Assembly (NCBI GenBank): GCA_002699165.1
Contig: PABO01000021.1
Coordinates: 2,882 to 43,331 of the forward strand
DNA: 40,450 nucleotides
DNA from: Chloroflexota bacterium
GTDB taxonomy: Bacteria > Chloroflexota > Dehalococcoidia > Lucifugimonadales > Lucifugimonadaceae
Direction: 5' to 3'
Position 1 is the stretch's first letter, and the number at the start of each line of letters is the position of its first letter. Below are positions 23,534 through 33,595 of this stretch, in pieces. The notes below the pieces were generated by a model. That model had not been told where the DNA came from and did not search any database. It saw only the letters and a program-made list of their open reading frames with translations. The position numbers and the translations under genes are program-made.

Positions 23534-26500
23534 ATGAGCCAAAAAATAAAAAAATTAGAAAACCTAAATAAACTTAAACAAGAAGGTTTATGTACTTATC
23601 ATATGGATAAGGACGCTTGCGGAGTAGGGGTTGTTGCAAATATAAAAGGCAAAAAATCTAATACTATCGTTCAAAACGCACTAGAAGTTTTGGTAAATTT
23701 AGAACATAGAGGAGCTTGTGGATGTGATCCGGAAACAGGAGATGGAGCGGGCATAACCATCCAAATTCCAGATAAATTTATAAGGAAAGAGTTTGAAAAT
23801 TTAAGTATAGATCTTCCAAAACAAGGTTCTTACGCAACAGGAATAATTTTTTTACCTTCTGAGAATTCTTTGAGGGAGAAAATACTTGATATTATCAATT
23901 CAGTTATTAAGTCTTCTGATACCGGTTTAATAAGACTAAAAGACGTTCCAACTAATCCTGATGCTATAGGCGAATGGTCCAGAGATGCTATGCCTTCAAT
24001 AAAGCAAATTTTTATAGAAAATATAAAAAATATGCACGACAAAGATTTTTCTAAAGAATTATATATTTTGAGAAAAAGAATAGAAAAAAAAGTTGAAGAA
24101 TTAAAGGATAATAAAAATAAATTAATTATAGAAAATGAATTTTATTTTTGCTCCTTATCAAACAAAATTATTATATACAAAGGTCTACTTAAGACTGAAC
24201 AAGTATCAAATTTTTATTTAGATCTAAAATCTAGTGATATTGAAAGCTGTTTTGGCTTAGTCCATTCAAGATTCTCAACTAATACTTTAGGTTCATGGAA
24301 ATTAGCACATCCCTACAGAATGTTGGCTCATAATGGAGAAATTAATACTGTCAGAGGCAATAGAAACTGGATAAAAGCTAAAGAACAAAATTTAGTAAGT
24401 GAAAAATTCCCCAATAATAAAGATATTCTTCCTATATGTGAAGAAGACGCCTCCGATACTGCTTCATTAGATAATGTTTTTGAGCTTCTATTTCATGGTG
24501 GAAGAAGTATCGAACATGTTGCATCAATGATGATTCCTGCGGCTTGGGATCATAATAATCATATGGATCAAAAAACAAAAGATTTCTATCAATATCACTC
24601 AGGCCTCATGGAAGCATGGGATGGACCTGCAATGGTAGCTTTTACGGATGGGAATAAACTAGGAGCATGCTTAGACAGAAATGGGTTTAGACCTTTTAGA
24701 TATACAGTAACAAATGATGACATTCTAGTTATGTCTTCTGAAACAGGAGTTCTTGAGATAGACTCAAAAAAAATAAAACTTAAGTCTAGAATGACACCAG
24801 GAAAAGGATTTTTAGTAGATTTTGAGGAAGGTAGAATTATTGACTCTGAAGAAATAATGAATCGGCTAGTAAATCAAAAACCTTACTCTGAATGGATCAA
24901 TAAAAATTCTATAAATTTAGATGATATTGAAAATATTGAAAATAATGAAAAATTATTTAATTATGAAGGAGTAGAGCTTCTTGAGCAACAAATGGCCTAT
25001 GGTTATTCTAATGAAGATGTAGAGATATTGATAAGCCCTATGAGTTCAACTGGAAGTCAGCCAAATGGCTCAATGGGAAACGATGCACCTTTAGCCGTTT
25101 TGTCTGATAAGCCTCAAAATTTATTTTCATATTTCAAGCAATTATTTGCTCAAGTCTCCAATCCCCCATTAGATCCAATTAGAGAAAAAATGGTAACTCA
25201 AGTAAGCATACTAGCTGGTAAAAGAGAAAATTTACTCTCTGAAACAGCTTCACATGCAGAGTTAATAAAAATAGAGAGACCAATTTTACTTAATGAAGAA
25301 CTAAGCAAAATTCTAAGAATAAAGAAAAATGGAATAAAAGCTAAAAAAATATCTACGCTTTTTAAGGTAAACGAAGGCAAAAAAGGATTTAATGATTCTC
25401 TAGAAAAAATCAATAAGAATGCAGAAAAATTAATTGAACAAAACGTATCAATAATAGTTCTATCTGACAGAGGAGTAGATGAAAAAAATGGTGCTTTGCC
25501 CTCTCTACTTGTAGCAGGATCATTACATCACCATTTAATTAGAAAAAATTTAAGAGATAAAGTAGACTTGATATTTGAAACAGGAGAAGCAAGAGAAGTA
25601 CATCATTTTGCTCTATTATTTGGGTATGGTATTTCAGCAGTCAATCCTTTTATTGCTTTAGATACAGTTAGAAATTTATCTAATAAATCTGATTCAATAA
25701 AGAATCAAGAAAATTATTGTAAAGCCGCTATGTTGGGAGTTTTGAAAACTATGTCCAAAATGGGGATCTCAACAATGCAAAGTTACATGGGAGCCCAGCA
25801 ATTTGAAGCTATAGGTATAGGAGAAGATTTAATCAACAAGTCATTTACATGGACTCCTTCTAGAATCGGAGGGATTGGATTAGATGAAATAAGTGATGAT
25901 TATTTACTTTTTCATAATAACGCTTTTTCAAACTCAGAAATTCCTTCAAACCTAAAGTTGGATTTAGGAGGATTATATTTATGGAGAGGCACAGGAGAAA
26001 GACATATGTGGTCTCCTGAAACTATATCATTACTTCAAAAAGCTTCTACTCAAAATGACTCAATTACGTATGAGGAGTTTGAAGAAGCGGCTAATAAAGA
26101 TTATTATGGCGATATTACAATAAGAAATTTACTAGAAATAGATTATAAAAATTCAAACTCAATAGATATCAATGAAGTAGAGTCAGAATTAGATATACTA
26201 AAGAGATTTGCTACAGGAGCAATTTCTTTAGGTTCTATTTCTCGAGAAGCTCATGAAACATTAGCTATAGCCATGAACAGAATAGGTGCAAGGTCAAACA
26301 CCGGAGAAGGTGGAGAAGATCAATCAAGATTCATCCCCGATCCTAACGGAGATTCTAGAAACTCTGCAGTTAAACAAGTGGCATCAGGAAGATTTGGAGT
26401 AACAACAAATTATTTAGTGAATTCAAAAGATATTCAGATAAAAATGGCTCAAGGAGCAAAACCAGGAGAAGGTGGAGAAATACCTGGTCATAAAATTTCT

Positions 26501-28102
26501 GAATATATTGCATCAATAAGAAAAACTACACCCGGAGTTGAACTGATATCCCCTCCACCACATCATGATATTTATTCAATTGAAGATATGGCTCAACTAA
26601 TACATGATTTAAAAAATGTAAATGAGGATGCCCGTATTCATGTTAAGCTAGTCTCAGAAGTAGGAGTTGGAATTATCGCAGCAGGCGTTTCTAAAGGGAA
26701 AGCTGATGTAGTTCTTATTTCAGGCTTCTCAGGGGGAACAGGTGCATCTCCTTTATCCTCTATTAGGCATGCAGGATTACCTTGGGAGTTAGGAGTTGCA
26801 GAAACTCAACAAGTCTTAGTTGAACAAGGTCTAAGAGATAGAATTATTGTTCAAACTGATGGTCAACTAAAAACAGGAAAAGATGTTGCAATAGCTGCTA
26901 TGCTTGGGGCTGAAGAATGGGGAGTTGCAACAGCATCACTCATTACAATGGGATGCATAATGTTAAGAAAGTGTCACTTAAATACTTGTTCAGTTGGAGT
27001 TGCTACTCAAGACCCAGAATTAAGAAAACTATTCAAGGGAACTCCTGAAGCTGTGGTTAATTATTTTAGATTTATTGCTAAAAGCTTGAGAAAAGAAATG
27101 GCAAAATTAGGATTTAAGACTGTAAATGAAATGGTAGGAAGAGTCGATAAACTTGTTCAAAGAAAAGATATAGATCACTGGAAAGCAAAAAAAATAGATT
27201 TATCTAGAATTCTCTATAAACCTAATGGAATTGAAGGCCAAAAATCATTTTGTAATACTTCTCAAGATCATCAATTAGACATAGCTCTAGATAAAGAAAT
27301 TATTAGAAATATCAATCTAGAAAATCTTCAAAAAACCAAACAAGAATTAAATTATAAAATCAAAAATATAAATAGGACCGTAGGTGCTATAATCTCTGGT
27401 AAATTAACTAAAATGTTTGGTGAAAAGGGAATCCCTTCAGACAACTTAAAAATAAATTTTGATGGATCAGCAGGACAAAGCTTTGGAGCATTTCTTTCTA
27501 AAGGTATTTTCTTCAACTTAATTGGAGATGCAAATGATTATTTCGCTAAAGGTCTATCTGGAGGGAAAATAGCAGTTAGCCCAGATAGAATAAATCCTGA
27601 TTTTATAGCTGAAGAAAATATAATTATTGGAAATGTTGCCCTGTATGGTGCAACTGGTGGTGAGGTTTACATAAATGGTAAGGCTGGAGAAAGATTCTGT
27701 GTAAGAAACTCAGCTGCAGAAGCTGTTGTAGAAGGTATAGGAAATCATGGATGTGAATATATGACTGGTGGAAATGTTGTAGTTTTAGGAGAAGTTGGAA
27801 GTAATTTTGGTGCAGGAATGAGTGGAGGAATTGCCTATATTTATGACTCAAAATCAACTTTTGAAAAAAACTTTAATTCTGAACTATCAGATATTGAAAA
27901 AGTTTTAGTAAAATCAAAAGATGAAGAAAAACTATTACTTCTTCTTAGAAATCATATTAAATATACTAATTCTGAACAAGCAAATAGAATATTAAGTAAC
28001 TGGAAGGACGAAATAGGTAAATTTAAGAAAGTCATTCCAAGAGACTACGCAAAAATTTTAGACCAAAAAGAAGCGAAAAGAAAAGAAAAAATAAATGGGT
28101 AA
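23534..28102 (+). CDS. gltB: Glutamate synthase large subunit
   Basis: GltB converts glutamine and 2-oxoglutarate to two glutamates using electrons delivered by GltD. The 1522-residue protein has a short propeptide ending before Cys29 in DACGVG, the N-terminal nucleophile of the class II amidotransferase domain (about 29-430). A linker domain (about 480-770) and the FMN synthase domain (about 850-1220; motifs SNTGEGGEDQSRF, GAKPGEGGEIPGHKIS, SGFSGGTGASPLSSIRHAG) follow. The 3Fe-4S cysteines are C1141, C1147 and C1152. A GxGxG beta helix lies at about 1270-1470 (GNVALYGATGGEVYINGKAG, GMSGGIAYIYD). No Shine-Dalgarno is visible; a T-tract precedes the ATG. It overlaps gltD by eight bases. Confidence 0.97.
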   Translation: MSQKIKKLENLNKLKQEGLCTYHMDKDACGVGVVANIKGKKSNTIVQNALEVLVNLEHRGACGCDPETGDGAGITIQIPDKFIRKEFENLSIDLPKQGSYATGIIFLPSENSLREKILDIINSVIKSSDTGLIRLKDVPTNPDAIGEWSRDAMPSIKQIFIENIKNMHDKDFSKELYILRKRIEKKVEELKDNKNKLIIENEFYFCSLSNKIIIYKGLLKTEQVSNFYLDLKSSDIESCFGLVHSRFSTNTLGSWKLAHPYRMLAHNGEINTVRGNRNWIKAKEQNLVSEKFPNNKDILPICEEDASDTASLDNVFELLFHGGRSIEHVASMMIPAAWDHNNHMDQKTKDFYQYHSGLMEAWDGPAMVAFTDGNKLGACLDRNGFRPFRYTVTNDDILVMSSETGVLEIDSKKIKLKSRMTPGKGFLVDFEEGRIIDSEEIMNRLVNQKPYSEWINKNSINLDDIENIENNEKLFNYEGVELLEQQMAYGYSNEDVEILISPMSSTGSQPNGSMGNDAPLAVLSDKPQNLFSYFKQLFAQVSNPPLDPIREKMVTQVSILAGKRENLLSETASHAELIKIERPILLNEELSKILRIKKNGIKAKKISTLFKVNEGKKGFNDSLEKINKNAEKLIEQNVSIIVLSDRGVDEKNGALPSLLVAGSLHHHLIRKNLRDKVDLIFETGEAREVHHFALLFGYGISAVNPFIALDTVRNLSNKSDSIKNQENYCKAAMLGVLKTMSKMGISTMQSYMGAQQFEAIGIGEDLINKSFTWTPSRIGGIGLDEISDDYLLFHNNAFSNSEIPSNLKLDLGGLYLWRGTGERHMWSPETISLLQKASTQNDSITYEEFEEAANKDYYGDITIRNLLEIDYKNSNSIDINEVESELDILKRFATGAISLGSISREAHETLAIAMNRIGARSNTGEGGEDQSRFIPDPNGDSRNSAVKQVASGRFGVTTNYLVNSKDIQIKMAQGAKPGEGGEIPGHKISEYIASIRKTTPGVELISPPPHHDIYSIEDMAQLIHDLKNVNEDARIHVKLVSEVGVGIIAAGVSKGKADVVLISGFSGGTGASPLSSIRHAGLPWELGVAETQQVLVEQGLRDRIIVQTDGQLKTGKDVAIAAMLGAEEWGVATASLITMGCIMLRKCHLNTCSVGVATQDPELRKLFKGTPEAVVNYFRFIAKSLRKEMAKLGFKTVNEMVGRVDKLVQRKDIDHWKAKKIDLSRILYKPNGIEGQKSFCNTSQDHQLDIALDKEIIRNINLENLQKTKQELNYKIKNINRTVGAIISGKLTKMFGEKGIPSDNLKINFDGSAGQSFGAFLSKGIFFNLIGDANDYFAKGLSGGKIAVSPDRINPDFIAEENIIIGNVALYGATGGEVYINGKAGERFCVRNSAAEAVVEGIGNHGCEYMTGGNVVVLGEVGSNFGAGMSGGIAYIYDSKSTFEKNFNSELSDIEKVLVKSKDEEKLLLLLRNHIKYTNSEQANRILSNWKDEIGKFKKVIPRDYAKILDQKEAKRKEKING

Positions 28103-29549
28103 ATCCTCAGGATTTAAAGAAGTAAATAGGAACACAGAAAAACGTCTTGCTGTAAGTAAACGTGTAAAAAACTGGAAAGAAATATATATTCCATGGTCAA
28201 AAAAGGAGGCCTCTGTTCAAGCCTCTAGATGTATGGATTGTGGGGTCCCTTTTTGTAATAATGGATGTCCATTAGGGAACTTAATTCCAGAATGGAACGA
28301 TCTTGTTTACAAGCAAGATTGGGAAACTGCATACCAAAGACTTTCTGCAACCAATAATTTTCCCGAATTTACAGGTAGAATTTGCCCTGCTCCATGTGAA
28401 GCTTCTTGCACATTATCAATAAATAATGATCCAGTCAGTATAGAAATGATCGAAAAAAATATAATCGAAAAAGCCTTCGAATCTGGATTTGTAAAACCAG
28501 AACCTCCTACATTTAGAACTGGTAAAAAAATAGCTGTAATTGGTTCTGGACCTGCAGGTTTAGCAGCTTCCCAGCAACTTAATAGAGCTGGGCATAAAGT
28601 TACTGTTTTTGAAAGAAGTGATGAACCTGGAGGCTTATTGCGATATGGTATCCCAGAATTCAAATTAGAAAAAAATATAGTTCACAGAAGAATTGATTTG
28701 ATGAAAGAAGAAGGAATAGAATTTATTTGTTCAACAAATGTTGGAATAGACATAACAGCTGAAGAATTACAAACAAACTTTGATGCTATTTGTCTTGCTG
28801 GAGGGTCTACGGTTCCAAGAGATCTTCCCATTGATGGAAGAGCTTTAGATGGGGTTCATTTTGCAATGGAATTCCTTTCTCAGCCTAATTGGGTGGGAGA
28901 ATCTGAAAAAGTTCCGATTTCTGCAAAAAACAAAAATGTAGTAATAATTGGTGGTGGAGATACAGGAGCTGATTGTTTAGGAACTTCAATAAGACAGGGT
29001 GCTAAAAAAATTACACAAATTGAAATTTTACCAGAACCTCCTGAATCAAGAAAAAAAAATAACCCTTGGCCAGAATGGCCAATGATATTAAGAACATCAT
29101 CTGCACATGAAGAAGGTGGAGAGAGAGACTATAACGTCTTAACTAAAAACTTCTCTGGAAATGGCAAAGTAGAAAAACTGATTTGTGAAAAAGTTGAGTG
29201 GGTTGATAATGATGAAACAGGAAGGCCAGATCTTAAGCCAATAGAAAATAGTATATTCAAGATTGAAGCGGATCTAGTATTACTAGCTATGGGATTTGTT
29301 CATCCTTTACAAGAGGGATTATTGAATGACTTAACTGTTGAGTTTGATGAAAGAGGAAATGTTAAGACGGACAAAAATCTAATGACTAATATAGAAGGTG
29401 TTTTTTCCTGTGGTGATATGGAAAGAGGTCAATCTCTAGTAGTGCATGCTATAGCAAGTGGAAGAAGTTGTGCAAAAAAAATAGATCTATTCCTCGAAGG
29501 AAAATCTAGTTTGCCCGATGTAAGAGGATATTTTAGAAATTTTAAATAA
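28095..29549 (+). CDS. gltD: Glutamate synthase small subunit
   Basis: GltD oxidises NAD(P)H and passes electrons through FAD and iron-sulfur clusters to GltB. The 484 residues are the usual length. Cluster cysteines C46, C49, C54 and C58 (RCMDCGVPFCNNGCPLGN) and a second set in GRICPAPCEASCTL are present. The FAD Rossmann motif is AVIGSGPAGLAASQQLNRAG with EPGGLLRYGIPEFKLE, and the NAD(P)H site is VVIIGGGDTGADCLGTSIRQ. GDMERGQSLVVHAIASGR closes the FAD domain. The overlap with gltB suggests coupled translation and equal stoichiometry. Fifteen bases separate it from nadE. Confidence 0.97.
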   Translation: MGKSSGFKEVNRNTEKRLAVSKRVKNWKEIYIPWSKKEASVQASRCMDCGVPFCNNGCPLGNLIPEWNDLVYKQDWETAYQRLSATNNFPEFTGRICPAPCEASCTLSINNDPVSIEMIEKNIIEKAFESGFVKPEPPTFRTGKKIAVIGSGPAGLAASQQLNRAGHKVTVFERSDEPGGLLRYGIPEFKLEKNIVHRRIDLMKEEGIEFICSTNVGIDITAEELQTNFDAICLAGGSTVPRDLPIDGRALDGVHFAMEFLSQPNWVGESEKVPISAKNKNVVIIGGGDTGADCLGTSIRQGAKKITQIEILPEPPESRKKNNPWPEWPMILRTSSAHEEGGERDYNVLTKNFSGNGKVEKLICEKVEWVDNDETGRPDLKPIENSIFKIEADLVLLAMGFVHPLQEGLLNDLTVEFDERGNVKTDKNLMTNIEGVFSCGDMERGQSLVVHAIASGRSCAKKIDLFLEGKSSLPDVRGYFRNFK

Positions 29550-29564
29550 AAATTGGAATCATAG

Positions 29565-31289
29565 ATGTCTGATATAAAGATATCAATTAATCAAATAAAT
29601 ACTAAAGTTGGCTCATTACATTCCAATACTACAAAGATTGTTCAAAAAATCATTGAAGCATCTAATAAAAATTGCGATATAGTTTGCTTCCCTGAACTTT
29701 CAATTACAGGGTATCCTCCTGAAGATTTAGTTCTTAGTGATACATTTATAAATAATAATATTCATGCATTAAATCAAATAATTGATCATACAAATAATAT
29801 CACTGCTATTGTTGGATTTATAGATAAAAAAAATGATGAAATTTATAACTCTGCTGCTGTAATATCAGACAGAAAATTAATAGCTGTTTATAGAAAAAAT
29901 AAGCTTCCGAATTATGGGGTTTTTGACGAAAAGAGATATTTTTCATCAGGCAATCAAATAATTACTCTTAATAATAAAAATATAAAAATAGGAATAAGTA
30001 TTTGTGAAGATATTTGGGAAGATTTCGAAGTATGCAAGTTACAATCAGATTTAGGATGTAACTTATTAATAAATATCAATGGATCTCCTTTTGATAAAAA
30101 TAAAAAACTTTTAAGAGAAAAATTATTATCAAATGTGTCTAAAGAATGTAATGCTCATTTAGTTTATGTAAATGCAATTGGTGGACAAGATGAGTTAGTT
30201 TTTGATGGAAGTTCAATGGTCTATGATTTCAAGGGTGAAAAAATAATGAGTATGCCAAGCTTCAAGGAGAAAAGCGATGAAATTCAGTTATGTTTAGAAA
30301 ATAAAAAAACTATGTCATCGATAAATGAATATGATAAAAAATTTGAATTTATTGAAAAAGATATATCAATAAATAACCATAAAAAAATAGTCCAAAGAAA
30401 AAAAATAGTAAATTCTTCAACAAATGAAGATATATTAAATGCTTTAATTTTGGGAACAAAAGATTATGCTGAAAAAAATAATTTTGATAAATGCCTTGTA
30501 AGCTTATCTGGAGGTATAGATTCAGCTTTAGTTACAGTAATTGCTTGTGAAGCGATGGGTAGTGAAAATGTAAAAGCGGTAACATTGCCCTCAAAATATT
30601 CTTCTTCTCATTCTATTTCTGATTCAGAAGAATTATGTGAGAATCTAGGCCTTGATCTAGAAATAATACCTATTATGGAATCACATAAATCAATGTTAAA
30701 TTCTCTAGAAAATTTATTTATTGGAACAAAAGAAAATAATGCAGAGGAAAATTTACAAGCTAGAATCAGAGGTAACTTTATTATGGCTATATCAAATAAA
30801 TTTTCTTGGCTTGTATTATCTACGGGTAACAAATCTGAAATAGCTACAGGGTATGCAACTTTATATGGTGATATGGCAGGAGGCTTTTCTGTACTAAAAG
30901 ACGTTCCGAAAACAATGGTCTACGATTTATCAAATTTTATAAATACAAAAAAAGAAATAATCCCAAAAAATATCATAAAGAAACCACCTTCAGCAGAATT
31001 AAAGCCTGATCAGTATGATCAAGATACTTTACCTGATTACAATACCCTAGATATGATAATTGAACTTTATGTAGAAAAGAAAGAAAGTTTTAAAAAAATT
31101 ATTAGTAACAAAGAAATAAGAAAGAACATTTCTGAAGAAAAAATATTAGAAATATTAAAAATGATTGATAGAAATGAATATAAAAGGAGACAATCTCCAC
31201 CTGGAATTAAGATCACTTCTCTTGCTTTTGGCAGAGATCGAAGATACCCTTTAGCATCAGACCATAAGTATACATATACCGACTATTAA
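29565..31289 (+). CDS. nadE: Glutamine-dependent NAD+ synthetase
   Basis: This enzyme makes NAD from nicotinate adenine dinucleotide and ATP, taking the amide nitrogen from glutamine. The 574-residue protein fuses two domains. The nitrilase-type glutaminase (about 1-270) has the Glu-Lys-Cys triad at E44 (CFPELSITGY), K111 (RKNKLPNYGVFDE) and C147 (GISICEDIWED). The synthetase domain follows with the PP-loop SGGIDS at 315-320 and, later, LSTGNKSEIATGYATLYGDM and RRQSPPGIKI. Its place after gltBD links glutamine supply to NAD production. With nicotinate phosphoribosyltransferase at the right it gives two of the three Preiss-Handler steps; nadD is not in the window. Confidence 0.96.
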   Translation: MSDIKISINQINTKVGSLHSNTTKIVQKIIEASNKNCDIVCFPELSITGYPPEDLVLSDTFINNNIHALNQIIDHTNNITAIVGFIDKKNDEIYNSAAVISDRKLIAVYRKNKLPNYGVFDEKRYFSSGNQIITLNNKNIKIGISICEDIWEDFEVCKLQSDLGCNLLININGSPFDKNKKLLREKLLSNVSKECNAHLVYVNAIGGQDELVFDGSSMVYDFKGEKIMSMPSFKEKSDEIQLCLENKKTMSSINEYDKKFEFIEKDISINNHKKIVQRKKIVNSSTNEDILNALILGTKDYAEKNNFDKCLVSLSGGIDSALVTVIACEAMGSENVKAVTLPSKYSSSHSISDSEELCENLGLDLEIIPIMESHKSMLNSLENLFIGTKENNAEENLQARIRGNFIMAISNKFSWLVLSTGNKSEIATGYATLYGDMAGGFSVLKDVPKTMVYDLSNFINTKKEIIPKNIIKKPPSAELKPDQYDQDTLPDYNTLDMIIELYVEKKESFKKIISNKEIRKNISEEKILEILKMIDRNEYKRRQSPPGIKITSLAFGRDRRYPLASDHKYTYTDY

Positions 31290-31317
31290 TCTTCATAAAA
31301 AATTCATATATCTAAAC

Positions 31318-31323
31318 TATAAT
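31318..31323 (+). promoter_or_regulatory. -10 box of a possible leaderless transcript (htrA-like)
   Basis: A perfect TATAAT ends six bases before the ATG of the protease gene at 31330. Transcription would start at or next to the A of the ATG, giving a leaderless mRNA, and no Shine-Dalgarno is present. The -35 region is poor. Confidence 0.4.
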
Positions 31324-31329
31324 AGTTTT

Positions 31330-32439
31330 ATGAGTATAAAAAAAACCATAGTTTTTACATTTTTTTCTTTAATATTTTTAATAGGATGCGACAACCAAAA
31401 CTGGGAAGAACCCCAAGCAATCAAAGAATATAGTCCTGTAGAAATTTCTGAGATTTTTGAATCTCACTATAAAGAAATTTTTTCCGAAGTAGTTGAATCA
31501 ATAGTACAAATAAACCTATATAACCAAGATTCCAAAGGTATTCCTACAAATAAATCTGGAGCTGGAGCTGGTTTTTTTTGGGATAATAATGGAAATATTC
31601 TTACAAATTATCATGTAATCCAGCCAGCAATATCCTCAAAAAATATTTCTATACTAATTAGAACTTATACAAATGATGAATATTTAGCTGAAATAATGGG
31701 ATATGATTCATACTCAGACTTAGCAATTATAAAAATAAACAAACAAAACACAGTTCCTCTAGATCTTTACGATTCAGATATAATTTCTCCCGGAGAAATA
31801 ACACTTGCAATTGGTAGTCCTTTCGATCAAGAATTTACATTAACTACAGGTATTGTAAGTGCTATCGGAAGAACATTAGATTCAAGTTTTACTCCATATA
31901 AAATTCCTAGTGTAATTCAAACTGACGCTGCAATAAATCCAGGAAATTCTGGAGGACCATTACTTAACTCGAAGGGCAAAGTTGTGGGGATTAATACTCA
32001 AATTAAAAGTAATTCTAGGCAAAATTCTGGAGTCGGTTTTGCTGTCCCTATAAATTTAGCAAAACAAGTAGTGCCAAGTATTATAAATGGTAAAAGTCAC
32101 CTCTATTCTTATCTTGGAATAAATGCATTAAATTTAGATTATGGCTCTAGAATAAGAGCAAACGTAGAAGACAATTTCAAAGGAGTGCTTATATTAGATG
32201 TACTGAATGAAGGACCTGCACATCTAGCTGGTATAAAAGGAGATTCATCAATGCAACCTGATTTGAATTATGATGGAGATATAATCACCAAAATAGACAC
32301 TTATAAAATTGATACATTTGAAGACTTAATGTCTTATTTAGCACTTAACACTGAGGCTGGGGATATAGTAAAAATAGAAGTAGTAAGAGATTATAACTAT
32401 CTAAATATAGACGTTATGTTACAGGCAAGGCCAGATTAA
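31330..32439 (+). CDS. HtrA/DegP-like serine protease, lipoprotein
   Basis: A 369-residue trypsin-like protease of the HtrA family, which degrades or holds misfolded proteins outside the cytoplasm. Residues 1-20 form a signal peptide with the lipobox LIGC, so Cys20 is probably lipid-modified and the enzyme membrane-anchored. A spacer of about 40 residues follows, then the protease domain with the catalytic triad H95 (TNYHVI), D130 (YSDLAIIKI) and S207 (NPGNSGGPLLNSKG). A single PDZ domain (about 260-365) includes LNEGPAHLAGIKGD and the end TEAGDIVKIEVVRD. Most DegP proteins are soluble or membrane-anchored by a helix, so a lipoprotein anchor is a small variation. It lies between nadE and recA, probably under its own promoter. 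Confidence 0.92.
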   Translation: MSIKKTIVFTFFSLIFLIGCDNQNWEEPQAIKEYSPVEISEIFESHYKEIFSEVVESIVQINLYNQDSKGIPTNKSGAGAGFFWDNNGNILTNYHVIQPAISSKNISILIRTYTNDEYLAEIMGYDSYSDLAIIKINKQNTVPLDLYDSDIISPGEITLAIGSPFDQEFTLTTGIVSAIGRTLDSSFTPYKIPSVIQTDAAINPGNSGGPLLNSKGKVVGINTQIKSNSRQNSGVGFAVPINLAKQVVPSIINGKSHLYSYLGINALNLDYGSRIRANVEDNFKGVLILDVLNEGPAHLAGIKGDSSMQPDLNYDGDIITKIDTYKIDTFEDLMSYLALNTEAGDIVKIEVVRDYNYLNIDVMLQARPD

Positions 32440-32458
32440 AAATTAGAAGACAGAAGGC

Positions 32459-32499
32459 TTGAATAATTTAGAACATTTGTGCTATATTCATTATATACT
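32459..32499 (+). promoter_or_regulatory. recA promoter with candidate LexA box
   Basis: TTGAAT (32459-32464) and TATATT (32483-32488) are 18 bases apart; a second -10-like TATACT is at 32494-32499. Between them, TAGAACATTTGTGCTA (32469-32484) is an imperfect dyad whose core GAAC-n4-GTGC differs by one base from the GAAC-n4-GTTC SOS box of Gram-positive-type LexA. It lies where LexA would block polymerase. An AGGAG precedes the GTG start. Confidence 0.5.
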
Positions 32500-32519
32500 A
32501 ACATCTAGGAGACATTAAA

Positions 32520-33551
32520 GTGGCTAACAAAAAAACAGTAAAATCTGAAAATAAGACTATAGAACTGACTATTGAGCAAATTGAAAAAAGCTTTGGTAAG
32601 GGTGCCGTCATGAGAATGAATGAATCTGGCGATAACCTGGCAAAGATTCAGTCAATATCTACAGGTTCAATGGGACTCGATATTGCTCTTGGCATAGGAG
32701 GCGTTCCCAGAGGGCGTATAGTTGAAATATTTGGTGCAGAAAGTGCTGGTAAGAGTACACTGGCATTATCTTGCCTCGCAGAAGCTCAAAAAAATGGAGG
32801 TCAAGCTGCATATATAGATGTTGAACATGCCATGGACCCAAGTTATGCCCAAAAAATAGGGGTAAATAATAAAGAGCTTTTAATTTCTCAACCCAACTCC
32901 GCTGAAGAAGCTTTAGAAATAACAGATCATTTAGTTGCCTCAGGGGCACTTGATATTATAGTAATTGACTCAGTAGCAGCACTTGTACCTAGAGCTGAAT
33001 TAGAGGGAGAAATGGGCGACTACCATATCGGTGCCCAAGCAAGACTAATGTCCCAAGCATTAAGAAAATTAACAGCTACAGTTCACAAAACAAATACAAC
33101 TTGCATATTTATAAATCAATTAAGAGAAAAAGTAGGTGTAATTTTTGGATCACCAGAAGTAACTCCAGGTGGAAGAGCTCTAAAATTCTATAGTTCTGTA
33201 AGGATAGACCTAAGAAGATCAGAATCAATAAAAATAGGCGAAGAATTAATTGGAAATAAAGTAAGAGTTAGAGTCGTAAAAAATAAAGTAGCTCCTCCTT
33301 TTAAAAAAGCTGAAATAGAGATACTTTACAATGAAGGTATTTCAAAAGAATCTGAAATTTTAGATCTAGGTGTTATAAAAAATATTATAGAAAAAAGTGG
33401 ATCATTTTACTCATTTGAAGGTGAAAGACTTGGGCAAGGAAGGGAATCTGTAAGAAAATTTCTAAAGAATAATCCTGATATTTCAAAAAAAATAGAAGAC
33501 CTAATTCTTAATCCCGTAATAGAAAATGAAGAAACTGAAGATTCTATATAA
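32520..33551 (+). CDS. recA: Recombinase RecA
   Basis: RecA forms filaments on single-stranded DNA, exchanges strands in recombination and triggers LexA self-cleavage. The 343-residue protein has Walker [10 protein letters not shown] (residues 72-80), a Walker B-like strand [20 protein letters not shown], the L1/L2 loops including [20 protein letters not shown], and the motif [20 protein letters not shown]. The C-terminal region holds [20 protein letters not shown] and an acidic tail. The start is GTG at 32520, about seven bases after AGGAGA. recX does not follow; the next gene is unrelated. Confidence 0.98.
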   Translation: MANKKTVKSENKTIELTIEQIEKSFGKGAVMRMNESGDNLAKIQSISTGSMGLDIALGIGGVPRGRIVEIFGAESAGKSTLALSCLAEAQKNGGQAAYIDVEHAMDPSYAQKIGVNNKELLISQPNSAEEALEITDHLVASGALDIIVIDSVAALVPRAELEGEMGDYHIGAQARLMSQALRKLTATVHKTNTTCIFINQLREKVGVIFGSPEVTPGGRALKFYSSVRIDLRRSESIKIGEELIGNKVRVRVVKNKVAPPFKKAEIEILYNEGISKESEILDLGVIKNIIEKSGSFYSFEGERLGQGRESVRKFLKNNPDISKKIEDLILNPVIENEETEDSI

Positions 33552-33595
33552 ATAAAAAATTTCGAATAATATTTCTTGATATATGAATTTAATTG

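Noticed and set aside
27624-27857. Minus-strand His/Leu-rich open frame inside gltB
   Set aside because: Its composition is the expected antisense of the Gly-rich GxGxG domain; it has no independent signal.
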